Origin: Microbacterium sulfonylureivorans
GTDB lineage: Bacteria; Actinomycetota; Actinomycetes; Actinomycetales; Microbacteriaceae
Length of the DNA stretch: 64,000 nt
NCBI RefSeq assembly: GCF_003999995.1
Contig: NZ_RJAD01000002.1
Coordinates: 124,001-188,000 of the forward strand
Direction: 5' to 3'
Made by a program: the position numbers and the translations under genes. Below, one piece after another: positions 1 through 8,057 of the stretch. Every line of letters begins with the position of its first letter. Position 1 is the first letter of the stretch. The notes below the pieces were generated by a model that was not told the DNA's origin, made no database searches, and saw only the letters and a list, made by a program, of their open reading frames with translations.

Positions 1-525
1 CTGTCCACGCTGGGGTTCGGGGAGGTCGTCCCGGCAGACCCCTTCGTTCGTGTGCTGTCACCGCTGCAGGCAGTGACGGGGTTCGCGCTATTAACCGGCG
101 GTGCGACCTGGCTCCTTCAGCTGTTCCCGACCCTTGCGCGCAGGCGGTCGACGGCGCTCTATCTCACGCTCCTCGGCCGCGCGTCGTACCCCGACCACAT
201 CGCCGAAGCGGACCCCGTCAGCGCGTCGGTCGTCGTCCATGCGGTGGCCCAGCACATCGCGAGCGCGCAGGTCGACCTGAGTCAGAGCCCCGAGTCCTAT
301 TACTTCCGCGAGGGCGAGAAGCCGACCTCACTCGGTCACGCACTCCCCGTCGCCCAGGCCCTCGCTGACGCGGCCAGCGCGTCCACTCACGCCGACCTTC
401 GCGTGGCCGGACTGATCCTCGACGACGCGCTCGAAGAACTCGGCACCTGCCTGCGTGACAACTTCGGCGCGCTCGGCGAAACCCGAAGTGACGTCATCGC
501 ATCCTTCGCCCGAGACCACGCCTAG
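1..525 (+). CDS. Potassium channel, C-terminal part (cut by window edge)
   Basis: The reading frame is open from the first base, so the start lies outside the window. The first residues contain T-L-G-F-G-E, a variant of the K+ channel selectivity filter (TVGYGD), followed by a hydrophobic helix (pore then TM2 of an Ion_trans_2 type channel). About 140 cytoplasmic residues follow, with no recognisable RCK or TrkA domain. It probably conducts K+ across the inner membrane. The GTG at 52 is internal and not the true start. Ends at TAG 523-525. Confidence 0.7.
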   Translation: MSTLGFGEVVPADPFVRVLSPLQAVTGFALLTGGATWLLQLFPTLARRRSTALYLTLLGRASYPDHIAEADPVSASVVVHAVAQHIASAQVDLSQSPESYYFREGEKPTSLGHALPVAQALADAASASTHADLRVAGLILDDALEELGTCLRDNFGALGETRSDVIASFARDHA

Positions 526-662
526 CGGGCGGGGGCTCCGGCGGATGACGCGCATCCGGTCCGGGCGAGTCGCCCGGAAGCACGATCTGCGCGGGGCCCG
601 TGCTCGCTCGCTGCAGGCTCCGCCCTCGCCCTCGCCCTCGCCCGCGCGCCGCGACTCGACGG

Positions 663-1127
663 TCAGCGGAAGCGTCGCTCGAGCAAGGTCGATGCGGCAG
701 CGAAACCTTGGGCCTCGTAGAGTGCTGCCGCCTTCGAGTTCGCGCTCACGGTAACCCGCGGGATCTGCAGCTCGTCGGCGACGGCGACCAGGCCCGCGAG
801 CAGCTGCGAGCCGATCCCTGCTCCGCGGTAGCCGGGGCGCACGTAGACGCTCTGAATGTCGCCCGTCCGTCGACGGTGATTGCGGATGTCTGGGACGCGC
901 TCGAAAATGACCAGCCACGCCATCCCGATGAGGGTGGTGTCGACTTCCGCGACGAAGCAGATCACCGACCCGCTCCGTTCCTCCCACCACTCGCCGAGCG
1001 CCCTGGCGAACTCGTCCCGCTCCTCGGCGGAAGCGCGGGCTGGGAGAGCAGCCCACTCCTCCTTGAGCGCAGCAATCGAGTCCAGGTCCGACGGCACCGC
1101 TCTCCGCACGGCAACGCGATGTTGCAT
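663..1127 (-). CDS. GNAT family N-acetyltransferase
   Basis: 154 residues with a GNAT fold. The acetyl-CoA pyrophosphate loop is seen as V-R-P-G-Y-R-G-A-G-I-G near the middle, preceded by the beta-4 strand I-Q-S-V-Y-V and followed by the C-terminal ALYEAQGF motif typical of the superfamily. The start at 1127 was chosen because GAAGGA sits a few bases upstream; an upstream in-frame ATG at 1175 would overlap the amine oxidase gene. It lies 29 bases after that gene on the same strand, so the two are probably co-transcribed. The substrate is unknown; GNATs acetylate amines, including small metabolites and protein N-termini. Confidence 0.75.
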   Translation of the reverse strand: MQHRVAVRRAVPSDLDSIAALKEEWAALPARASAEERDEFARALGEWWEERSGSVICFVAEVDTTLIGMAWLVIFERVPDIRNHRRRTGDIQSVYVRPGYRGAGIGSQLLAGLVAVADELQIPRVTVSANSKAAALYEAQGFAAASTLLERRFR

Positions 1128-1156
1128 GTTCCTTCTCGCAATCCTGCTCCGTCGAA

Positions 1157-2488
1157 TCAGCGTTCGTGATCCCACAGCCGGCTCATCGGCACTGTCCGAT
1201 CGAGCACCCGCTCCGCCGCGCGATGCCCCGAGCAGAGCGCAGCGGTGACGGTGGCGGGGTCGTCGGTCCAGGTCGCCTCGCCCGCGATGTGCAGCACGCC
1301 GCCGACGGGCGTGGCGAGATCGTCGTGATCCTCTGTCGTCGATCCGACCGTCATATACGCGTACGAGCCGTGGGCGAACGGGTCATCCTGCCAGTTGGTG
1401 AGGTGGACCCGGGTCGGCAGCTCGACCTTCTCGCCGTAGAGACGGCGCAGCTGGGCGAGGATCGAGTCGACGACGCGATCCTCGGTCCAGCCGTGCGTGT
1501 CGATCGCACCGCGGCCTGCGGCGAATGTGAGCAGCGCGGGTGTGCCGTGGAGCGCCGTGAGGTCGTACCAGGAGTGCCACCAGGCGCCCTCGGGGCCCTG
1601 CTGGCGGATCGCGTACACGCCGTCGTCCCAGAACTTCGTCGGGAACCGCAGGAACACCTTCTCGAAGGCGTTCATCGTCAGTCGGCGCAACGCGCCGGCG
1701 ACGGGCTCGGGGAGCGGCGGCTCGATCACGAAGTCATCCGACCGCAGCACGCCGACGGGCACGGTCACGACGACGCTGGCGCCGGAGAAGACGCCCTGGT
1801 CGGTCGTGACGACGACGCCCCCGCTCGACCACTCCACCCGGGAGACGATGTGGGACAGGCGCACGTCGAGTCCGTTCGAGAGGTTCGCCGGGAGGCGGTC
1901 GTAGCCGTCGGGGAAGACGACTTCGTCGCCGTCGATCGAGTCGTCGTCGAGACCGTGCGCGGCGAGGTCCTCGATCCGTGCGCCGTACTGCTCCTCCGAC
2001 CGGTGCTCCATGTATTCGCGCACACGCTGGGCGCGCTCCTCATCCCATCCCTGGGCGGCGATCGCCGTGTCGGTCACGTCGCGGTACGAGGCATCCGGAG
2101 CCGACTGCGCGACCACCCCCAGCAGAGTGGCGTCGACCGCATGGATGTCGTCGACGAAGCGCTGGGCCTCGGCATCGGTCAGCCGCGCCCCGTCGGGGCC
2201 GTAATAGGCGATCGGGCGACTGTCTGGCTGGTAGCCGCCGACGGTGAACTCCACCGTGCGCATGCCGAACGCCCGCGCCGCCGCAGCGACCGGGCTGTCG
2301 GTGATGCCGTGGATCCAGGAGGCGCCGAGGTCGGTCACGAATCCGTCGCGGCGTTCGGTCGTCACTCGACCGCCGATGCGGTCGCGGGCCTCGAGCACGA
2401 CGACCTGTCGACCGGAGCGCGCGAGCAGGCGTGCGGCGGTGAGGCCGGCGACCCCGGCGCCGATGACGATCGTGTCGATGGGATCCAT
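1157..2488 (-). CDS. FAD-dependent amine oxidase (flavin monoamine oxidase family)
   Basis: 443 residues. The N-terminus has the dinucleotide-binding motif GAGVAGL (residues ~10-16) followed by E-A-R-D-R-I-G-G-R, the hallmark of the amine-oxidase/phytoene-desaturase FAD fold. The C-terminal G-E-A-T-W-T and ALCSGHRAAERVL match the second FAD contact of monoamine oxidases. Such enzymes oxidise primary or secondary amines or polyamines with O2. No signal peptide is visible, so it is probably cytoplasmic. The GNAT gene follows after 29 bases, which could mean linked oxidation and acetylation of amines, but this is inference. Confidence 0.85.
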   Translation of the reverse strand: MDPIDTIVIGAGVAGLTAARLLARSGRQVVVLEARDRIGGRVTTERRDGFVTDLGASWIHGITDSPVAAAARAFGMRTVEFTVGGYQPDSRPIAYYGPDGARLTDAEAQRFVDDIHAVDATLLGVVAQSAPDASYRDVTDTAIAAQGWDEERAQRVREYMEHRSEEQYGARIEDLAAHGLDDDSIDGDEVVFPDGYDRLPANLSNGLDVRLSHIVSRVEWSSGGVVVTTDQGVFSGASVVVTVPVGVLRSDDFVIEPPLPEPVAGALRRLTMNAFEKVFLRFPTKFWDDGVYAIRQQGPEGAWWHSWYDLTALHGTPALLTFAAGRGAIDTHGWTEDRVVDSILAQLRRLYGEKVELPTRVHLTNWQDDPFAHGSYAYMTVGSTTEDHDDLATPVGGVLHIAGEATWTDDPATVTAALCSGHRAAERVLDRTVPMSRLWDHER

Positions 2489-2613
2489 CTCCGGCTCTCC
2501 TCTTCGCGCGCGCGTCGCGCCTGTCCGACGCTATCGAGCAGGACGCCTCGGCGCGACCGTGCGGTACGAGGCGCTCGCCGCGTTCCGTCAGCGATCCGAG
2601 AGGGATGCCGGTG

Positions 2614-3459
2614 TCAGCGATCCGCCTCGAGTGCCTGCGTGCCGATCACCGAGAGCAGCTGAAGCATGTCGTGACTGCCCGTTCCCGGTGTCGCGGTGAG
2701 GACGAGGAGCGTCTGACCCTGCTCGGGATCGACGAGGAACTGGCACTGCAAGTCCATCACTCCGACCTCGGGATGCTGCACGCGCTTCTCTCTGGCGTGC
2801 GTGGTGCGGACCTCGTGCTCTGTCCAGATGCTGGCGAATTCGGGACTCTCCGCCAGCAGGGCTTCGACGATCGCCCCGGCGCGGGATTGCGGACCGTGCT
2901 TCGCATACACCGTGCGGATATCAGCGGTGAACGCACGCGAGTGCATTGCGTGGTCCTCGGTGGGGTACACGTCTCGTACCGAGGGATCCATGAACCATCG
3001 ATAGCCGATGCTGCGCATGAATCCCTCGTAGCGGGTTTCGTCGCCGAAGAGCGCTCGTGCTGCGGGCGTCTGCGCGAGCGTCTCGCCGAGCTCGGTCATC
3101 ACCTGTGCCGGGGTATCGGACAGGCGATCGAGCACGCGCATGACTCCGGGGGAGATGTGGTCGCTGCGGAGCGCCCGCGCGGGCGCGGTGTGCCCGGCGA
3201 GCCGGAACAGGTGATCGCGCTCGTCGAGCGAGAGCCGGAGACCTCGCGCCATCGCGGCGAGCATCTGCTCGGACGGCTGCGGACCGCGGCTCTGCTCGAG
3301 ACGGCTGTAGTAGTCGACCGACATGTCGCAGAGCGCCGCGACCTCCTCGCGGCGCAGCCCGGAGGTGCGCCGCCGCGCACCGCGCCGCAAGCCGACGTCC
3401 TCCGGCTGAAGCGCCTCGCGGCGGCGGCGGAGGAAGTCCGCCAGCTGCGCTCTATCCAT
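2614..3459 (-). CDS. XRE-type HTH regulator with MmyB-like ligand-binding domain
   Basis: About 281 residues. The N-terminal HTH includes the signature G-L-R-R-E-E-V-A-A-L and D-Y-Y-S-R-L-E-Q-S-R-G, characteristic of the MmyB-like family common in Actinobacteria. The rest is the MmyB ligand-binding domain, proposed from family structures to bind fatty acid-like ligands. The ATG at 3459 matches the usual family N-terminus (MDRAxLADFLRRRRE); an in-frame GTG at 3483 would add eight residues. It lies 69 bases downstream of the SDR gene on the same strand. MmyB regulators often sit beside SDR genes, so it may control 3529-4467. Confidence 0.85.
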   Translation of the reverse strand: MDRAQLADFLRRRREALQPEDVGLRRGARRRTSGLRREEVAALCDMSVDYYSRLEQSRGPQPSEQMLAAMARGLRLSLDERDHLFRLAGHTAPARALRSDHISPGVMRVLDRLSDTPAQVMTELGETLAQTPAARALFGDETRYEGFMRSIGYRWFMDPSVRDVYPTEDHAMHSRAFTADIRTVYAKHGPQSRAGAIVEALLAESPEFASIWTEHEVRTTHAREKRVQHPEVGVMDLQCQFLVDPEQGQTLLVLTATPGTGSHDMLQLLSVIGTQALEADR

Positions 3460-3528
3460 GCTCCGAGTCTCCGAGATCACCACCGACGGAACAAGGGACC
3501 GCCGATCCTTCTCTTCGCGTCGACGGGC

Positions 3529-4467
3529 TCATGCCGACACCTCGACCCCCGTCATCCGCTTCGACAGCTCCCAGACTCGGCGCGCGGCGTCACGATCGTC
3601 CAGGCGCGAGTAGAGCTTCTGCTCGGCGGGCGGTCCGCTGAGGTGCCGGAAGCCGCGCGGACCGTAGAGTCTGCCCCCCTGTGCGTCCGGGTTCGTCGCC
3701 GCGTACACGGCCGACAGTGCGGCCGAAGACGGAGTGCCGACGAGGAGGCCGCGGCGCGACATCGCGCGGATGAACCGGACCGCGACGGTGTCGTCGGGGC
3801 GTCCCATCTCGGGCTGCGCGGAGAGCAGGTTGGTGGGAGTGATGCCGGGGTGGGAGAGATTGCTGCGGATGCCCCAGCCTGCCGCGTCCGAGCGGCGCTG
3901 CAGTTCCATCGCGAACAGGCCGAACGCGATCTTCGACGAGCTGTAGGCCTTCATGGGGTCGTAATGGCGTTCCCAGGCGAGGTCGTCCCAGTTGATCGCG
4001 CCCTGGTCGGCGGCGATGCTCACCTGACTCGTCACGCGCGCACGACCGTCCCGCAGCAGCGGCAGCAGGCGCGCGACGAGTGCGAAATGGCCGAGGTGGT
4101 TGGTCGCGAACTGCAGTTCGAAGCCGTCGCCGGAGAGCCGACGCGTCGGCGGGTTCATGACGCCGGCGTTGTTGATCTGAATGTCGATCGGACGTCCCGC
4201 CGTCAGCAGCTCGTCCGCCAAGGACGCGACCGAGTCGAGTGACGAGAGATCGAGCGCCGACACCCGGATGCCGGCATCCGGCGTGCGCTCGCGGATGCGA
4301 TCCGCCGCCGCCTCGCCTTTCTCGACGCTGCGGACCGGCATGACGATCTCGGCGCCCGCACGGGCGAGGCGAGCGGCGATCTCGAATCCGACGCCGTCGC
4401 TCGCACCCGTGACGAGGGCGAGGCGGCCGGAGAGGTCGGGCACGGGGATGTCGAGCGATGCGGGCAT
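3529..4467 (-). CDS. Short-chain dehydrogenase/reductase (SDR)
   Basis: 312 residues. Visible motifs are the cofactor loop T-G-A-S-D-G-V-G near residue 20, N-N-A-G near 100 and the catalytic Y-S-S-S-K. The extra length after the core resembles the retinol-dehydrogenase/protochlorophyllide-reductase-like SDRs of Actinobacteria. It should be an NAD(P)-dependent oxidoreductase of the cytoplasm with unknown substrate. No member of the three-promoter sigma set described at 5391-6876 lies upstream of it. The neighbouring MmyB-type gene downstream may regulate it. Confidence 0.85.
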   Translation of the reverse strand: MPASLDIPVPDLSGRLALVTGASDGVGFEIAARLARAGAEIVMPVRSVEKGEAAADRIRERTPDAGIRVSALDLSSLDSVASLADELLTAGRPIDIQINNAGVMNPPTRRLSGDGFELQFATNHLGHFALVARLLPLLRDGRARVTSQVSIAADQGAINWDDLAWERHYDPMKAYSSSKIAFGLFAMELQRRSDAAGWGIRSNLSHPGITPTNLLSAQPEMGRPDDTVAVRFIRAMSRRGLLVGTPSSAALSAVYAATNPDAQGGRLYGPRGFRHLSGPPAEQKLYSRLDDRDAARRVWELSKRMTGVEVSA

Positions 4468-4575
4468 CGGGGCTCCTGGGGCATTCGAAGTGGACTGCCT
4501 CCATGCTGGGCGGAATCCGTTGTTCGATTCAGGGCGCGCCTACCCAGGGATCGCCGGTACCTGGCTGCGGTCTGA

Positions 4576-5319
4576 TCAGGCCGCGTCCGCCTGGAGGCTC
4601 GCGACGTAGGCGCGGCCGGCCTCGGCGATGGTCGCGGCGACAGCCTCGGGCTGCGAGGCGGCGACGGCGTGCGAGGCGCCTGCGATCTCGTGCGTCCCGC
4701 GTGACCCGGCGCGCTCGGCGCCGGCACGGTGCACCGCGACGGGGATGTTGAGGTCCTGGTCGCCGAACACGTGCCACGAAGGGATGTCCTTCCACGCCGG
4801 GCGAGCCGTGAGAAGGCCCCCCGACAGCGCGGCCTGCGTCACCGGGCGCTGCGTCGCCGCCATGAGCGCCGCTTCGGCGTCGGACACATCGGCGGCGAAC
4901 TGGTGGTGGAACACCTCCGGACGGATCGCGAGCTCGTCGCCGCCTGTGGCGACGGGGTAGGCGGCGAGCGCCGCGCCCAGCGTGCTGCCGGGCTCACTCG
5001 TGGAGAGGTCGAATGCGCTCCGACCCGTCTCCGGCACGAAAGCGGCGACGTAAACGAGGCCCACCACGGCATCGTTCTCCGCGGCGGCCTCGGTGATGAC
5101 CATGCCGCCGTACGAGTGACCGACGAGAACGATCGGCCCGCCGATCGAGGTGATGACGTCGCGCACGTACTGCGCGTCGCCGGACAGGCTGCGCAGCGGG
5201 TTCGCCACTGCGACGGCGCGGACGCCGTGCTGCTGCAGCCGGGCGATGACGCCGTTCCAGGAGGCGGACTCGGCGAAGGCGCCGTGGACGAGGACGATGG
5301 TGGGCTTCTGCTCGGTCAT
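4576..5319 (-). CDS. Alpha/beta hydrolase (ECF-sigma-linked)
   Basis: 247 residues of the compact alpha/beta hydrolase fold: oxyanion-side H-G-A-F near residue 13, nucleophile elbow G-H-S-Y-G-G near residue 85, and a C-terminal S-H-A as likely catalytic His. This subfamily (EstC/salicylate-esterase-like) hydrolyses small esters. It is divergent from the sigma-factor gene at 5500. A sigma-type promoter (TGTCACA-N16-GGTC on the minus strand, 5417-5391) lies about 70 bases upstream, so it is probably a target of that sigma factor. Confidence 0.8.
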   Translation of the reverse strand: MTEQKPTIVLVHGAFAESASWNGVIARLQQHGVRAVAVANPLRSLSGDAQYVRDVITSIGGPIVLVGHSYGGMVITEAAAENDAVVGLVYVAAFVPETGRSAFDLSTSEPGSTLGAALAAYPVATGGDELAIRPEVFHHQFAADVSDAEAALMAATQRPVTQAALSGGLLTARPAWKDIPSWHVFGDQDLNIPVAVHRAGAERAGSRGTHEIAGASHAVAASQPEAVAATIAEAGRAYVASLQADAA

Positions 5320-5390
5320 GATCGTGCTTCTTTCTGCGAGTGGGTGAGGCGGTGCATCGATGAGCGGCGAGGTACGCCGTCGTCAAGAAG

Positions 5391-5417
5391 GACCGAGCTC
5401 TCCGCGCCGGTGTGACA
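5391..5417 (-). promoter_or_regulatory. ECF41-type promoter for the alpha/beta hydrolase
   Basis: On the minus strand TGTCACA (5417-5411) is followed by exactly 16 bases and then GGTC (5394-5391). As I recall, ECF41 sigma factors recognise TGTCACA-N16-CGTC. The same arrangement with identical spacing recurs at 5451-5477 and 6850-6876, which argues against chance. Confidence 0.65.
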
Positions 5418-5450
5418 CATCCGCCACGGCGTTCGCCGATTCGACCGACC

Positions 5451-5477
5451 CGTCACAGATCGCGGGGCCGTCCGGTC
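5451..5477 (+). promoter_or_regulatory. ECF41-type promoter for the sigma-factor gene (autoregulation)
   Basis: CGTCACA (5451-5457), 16 bases, GGTC (5474-5477), ending 22 bases before the ATG at 5500. It faces away from the hydrolase promoter at 5391-5417, so the 180-base intergenic region holds two divergent copies of one promoter type. This implies that the sigma factor transcribes its own gene. Confidence 0.65.
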
Positions 5478-5499
5478 CTTAAGTAGCGTGAGACGAATC

Positions 5500-6405
5500 A
5501 TGAGCCTGGAAGCGAACTCCGGCGCCGGCACGGACGATCTCGACGACGCCGTGGCCGTGTTCGACGAGCATCGTCGCCGTATCTTCGGCATCGCCTACCG
5601 CATGCTCGGCACGGTGGCCGATGCCGAGGACATCGTGCAGGAGACCTGGATCCGCTGGCAGGGCGCCGACCGCGCGGCGGTGCTCGAGCCCGCCGCGTTC
5701 CTCGCGACGATCGCGACCCGCCTGTCGATCAACGCCACGCAGTCCGCCCATGCGCGGCGCGAGACGTATATCGGACCCTGGCTCCCCGAGCCGATCAACA
5801 CCGACGATGATCCGGCGCTCGGTGCCGAGCGGGGCGAGGCGCTCCAGTTCGCGATCCTGCTGCTGCTCGAGAAGCTCACCCCGACCGAGCGCGCGGCGTA
5901 CGTGCTGCGGGAGGCGCTGGACTATCCCTACGAGCGCATCGCCGACGTCGTCGGCTCGACGGTGGCGAGCGCGCGGCAGCTCGTGAGCCGGGCGCGCAGG
6001 CACCTGGCGTCCGCACGCCGCACCGAGGTGCCTGCGACGCAGCAGCGCCGGCTGCTCGAGGCCTTCCTCGTGGCTGCGCAGAAGGGTGAGGTGGCCGAGC
6101 TCGAGCACCTCTTCGCCGACGACGTCGTGAGCTACACCGACGGCAACGGCGTCAGACTCGCGGCCCGCACCCCGGTGGCGGGGCGCAGCCGCGTCGCCAC
6201 GTTCGTCGCCGCGTTCTCGAGCCACTTCTGGACGGGCAAGACGATCGACTGGGTCGAGGTCAACGGCCAGCCCGCCGCCACCCTCGCGGAGAACGGCGTG
6301 GTGACCACCGTCGTGACCGTGACCGCGTCGGAGGACGGCATCGTGCAGCTCCTCTGGGTGATGAGCCCCGACAAGCTCCGCCACGCCGTCGCGGCCGGAG
6401 CATGA
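5500..6405 (+). CDS. sigJ: RNA polymerase sigma factor, SigJ/ECF41 type with SnoaL-like C-terminal domain
   Basis: 301 residues: sigma region 2 (about 20-85, with A-E-D-I-V-Q-E-T-W), sigma region 4 (about 110-170), then a ~130-residue SnoaL/NTF2-like extension. ECF41 factors have no separate anti-sigma; their fused C-terminal domain acts as regulator and usually carries D-G-G-G-K and N-P-D-K-L motifs. Here the first is altered to D-G-N-G (224-227) and the second is S-P-D-K-L (~289-293). ATG 5500 is preferred to GTG 5488. The next gene overlaps the stop codon and encodes a second copy of the C-terminal domain type. The flanking hydrolase and NmrA-like genes fit the hydrolase/oxidoreductase/epimerase neighbours typical of this family. 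Confidence 0.88.
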   Translation: MSLEANSGAGTDDLDDAVAVFDEHRRRIFGIAYRMLGTVADAEDIVQETWIRWQGADRAAVLEPAAFLATIATRLSINATQSAHARRETYIGPWLPEPINTDDDPALGAERGEALQFAILLLLEKLTPTERAAYVLREALDYPYERIADVVGSTVASARQLVSRARRHLASARRTEVPATQQRRLLEAFLVAAQKGEVAELEHLFADDVVSYTDGNGVRLAARTPVAGRSRVATFVAAFSSHFWTGKTIDWVEVNGQPAATLAENGVVTTVVTVTASEDGIVQLLWVMSPDKLRHAVAAGA

Positions 6406-6824
6406 CCCGCCGACGTGTCGCGCGGTGGCTTCACGCTTCACGACGGGCGGATGCCGCCGCCACCGCCCGCCATGACCGCCTCGCCCGGGACCTCCTCGCC
6501 GCCGCCTCATCGGGCGACGGTCGCGGCATCCAGCGTCTGCTGAGAGCGGATGCCGAGCTCATCGTCGACGGCGGCGGACTGGTGGCCGCGCCGGTCGGGC
6601 CGCTGCGCGGCCGCGATGACGTGGCCGCGTATCTCATCCACGTCCTCGGAGACGGCAAGGCCCTCGCGGTCGAGCCTGTCAACGGGCTGCCGGGGCTCGT
6701 GATCCGCCGGTCCGAGCGGCGACGCGTCGTCGGCGTGCTGTGCTTCCGCGCGGGTCGCGCGGGCATCGAGGAGGCGTGGCTGGTCCTGAACCCCGACAAG
6801 CTCGCCCACTGGGACGCGCGATGA
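6402..6824 (+). CDS. Stand-alone ECF41 C-terminal-domain-like (SnoaL-like) protein
   Basis: 140 residues, beginning ATGA over the stop of the sigma gene, so translationally coupled. It lacks sigma regions 2 and 4 but aligns by eye with the sigma factor's own tail: a helical start (L-L-A-A-A-S-S-G-D), then D-G-G-G (56-59), then N-G-L-P-G-L-V (94-100), then L-N-P-D-K-L (129-134). D-G-G-G and N-P-D-K-L are the conserved ECF41 tail motifs, and here they look closer to consensus than in the sigma factor itself. It could be an in-trans regulator of the sigma factor, a remnant of a duplicated sigma gene, or a SnoaL-like enzyme. Confidence 0.7.
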   Translation: MTRRRVARWLHASRRADAAATARHDRLARDLLAAASSGDGRGIQRLLRADAELIVDGGGLVAAPVGPLRGRDDVAAYLIHVLGDGKALAVEPVNGLPGLVIRRSERRRVVGVLCFRAGRAGIEEAWLVLNPDKLAHWDAR

Positions 6825-6849
6825 TCCGGGTCGCCGTCGTCCACGGAGT

Positions 6850-6876
6850 CGTCACATCCGGGCTCTCCGCCCGGTC
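6850..6876 (+). promoter_or_regulatory. ECF41-type promoter for the NmrA-like oxidoreductase
   Basis: CGTCACA (6850-6856), 16 bases, GGTC (6873-6876), located 50 bases before the ATG at 6927. It is identical in both elements and spacing to the promoter at 5451-5477. It implies transcription of the downstream gene by the neighbouring sigma factor. Confidence 0.65.
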
Positions 6877-6926
6877 GTAGCTGGTGTGCGCCGGTCCCGG
6901 CGCTCCACGCATACGAAAGGCACATC

Positions 6927-7685
6927 ATGGCAAAGGTCGTCGTCATCGGAGGCTCCGGCCTCATCGGCTCGAAGGTCGTCGCGAAGCTCGCCGAGCACGG
7001 GCACGAGGCCGTGGCGGCCTCGCCGAACTCCGGAGTCGACACGATCACCGGCGAAGGACTCGCCGAGGTGCTCGTCGGAGCCGATGTCGTCGTGGACGTC
7101 TCGAACTCGCCGTCGTTCGCGGCCGCCGACGTGATGGAGTTCTTCACGACGTCCACGAGCAACCTCATCGCGGCCGAGCGCGAGGCGGGAGTCGGCCACC
7201 ACGTCGCTCTGACCATCGTCGGCACGAACCGTCCGCAGCACATCGACTACTTCCAGGCGAAGGTCGCGCAGGAGGCGCTGATCCGAGAGTCCGGCATCCC
7301 CTACTCGCTCGTCCACGCGACGCAGTTCTTCGAATTCGTCGGCGGCATCGCCGACACGTCGATGAAGGACGGCGCCGTCCACCTTCCGGGCAACCTCGTG
7401 CAGCCCATCGCGGCCGAGGACGTCGCGACCGCTGTCGCCCGCACAGCGGCCGGCGCGCCGCTGAACGCCGACGTCGAGATCGCCGGACCCGAGCAGATGG
7501 GCCTCGACGAGTGGGTGCGGCGCGCGCTGGCCTTCCGCGGCGACGCGCGCGAGGTCGTCGGCGACCCGGAGGCGACCTACTTCGGCGCACGCATGGAGGA
7601 ACGCACCCTCGTCCCCGTCGAAGGAGCGCAGATCTTCGCGACCACGCTGGACGAGTGGCTGCCCGCCAACCCGCCTCGCAGCTGA
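6927..7685 (+). CDS. NmrA-like NAD(P)-binding oxidoreductase
   Basis: 252 residues. The Rossmann motif G-G-S-G-L-I-G lies at residues 8-14. The body matches atypical SDRs of the NmrA/epimerase type, with no Y-x-x-x-K dyad and a substrate-lid region near A-T-Q-F-F-E-F. It is likely cytoplasmic and reduces a quinone or carbonyl substrate, or senses NAD(P) redox state. Spaced 102 bases after the orphan domain gene, it has its own ECF41-type promoter (6850-6876) and an RBS-like AAAGG before the ATG. Oxidoreductase/epimerase genes are the classic partners of ECF41 sigma genes. Confidence 0.8.
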   Translation: MAKVVVIGGSGLIGSKVVAKLAEHGHEAVAASPNSGVDTITGEGLAEVLVGADVVVDVSNSPSFAAADVMEFFTTSTSNLIAAEREAGVGHHVALTIVGTNRPQHIDYFQAKVAQEALIRESGIPYSLVHATQFFEFVGGIADTSMKDGAVHLPGNLVQPIAAEDVATAVARTAAGAPLNADVEIAGPEQMGLDEWVRRALAFRGDAREVVGDPEATYFGARMEERTLVPVEGAQIFATTLDEWLPANPPRS

Positions 7686-7692
7686 CGGGACC

Positions 7693-7725
7693 GGATGCCT
7701 CGGCGCGCGCCGCGCCGAGGCATCC
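7693..7725. terminator. Perfect 14-bp hairpin after the NmrA-like gene
   Basis: Arms 7693-7706 and 7712-7725 pair perfectly around a five-base loop, eight bases after the stop at 7685. There is no T-run, as is usual for GC-rich Actinobacteria. It would isolate the sigma regulon from the downstream genes. Confidence 0.7.
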
Positions 7726-7759
7726 GCAATCCGCCGCGTCCGCGCCATATGCTCGTCCG

Positions 7760-7999
7760 ATGGCGCTGTACAACCATGGCAAGAGTCGCCCCCCGCGGAC
7801 CGAGAGGCGGCGCGCGGGATACGCCTGGGTCGTTCTCGTGTTCTGCGTGCTGACAGCACCCTTTGTCGTCGTCGGTGCCGTGCAGAGCTGGTCCCGGGCG
7901 CCCGTCGCTCTCATTGATGCGCTGATCTTCAGTGCGGCCGCGGTGCTCATGCTCGTGGGCGTCGCAGCGGCGATCGTCGCGCTCGTGCGTCGCGGCTGA
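7760..7999 (+). CDS. Small two-helix membrane protein, unknown function
   Basis: 79 residues starting at ATG 7760. A basic N-terminus (K-S-R-P-P-R-T-E-R-R-R) precedes two hydrophobic segments, about residues 22-44 and 52-76, and the protein ends V-R-R-G. The topology suggests a small inner-membrane protein with the N-terminus inside. No family is recognised. It lies between the hairpin at 7693-7725 and nhaA (58 bases downstream) and could be co-transcribed with the latter. Coding is supported by the hydrophobic pattern and the strong G/C third-position bias in this frame only. Confidence 0.6.
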   Translation: MALYNHGKSRPPRTERRRAGYAWVVLVFCVLTAPFVVVGAVQSWSRAPVALIDALIFSAAAVLMLVGVAAAIVALVRRG

Positions 8000-8057
8000 G
8001 CTGCGGCATCCGCTCGACCGGCCCTCGGGAGCCGACGGCGTGGCAGAATCTCGACCA

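Noticed and set aside
617..640. Short CTCGCC hexamer repeat downstream of the channel gene
   Set aside because: Four short, imperfect units in high-GC DNA; likely low-complexity chance with no associated feature.
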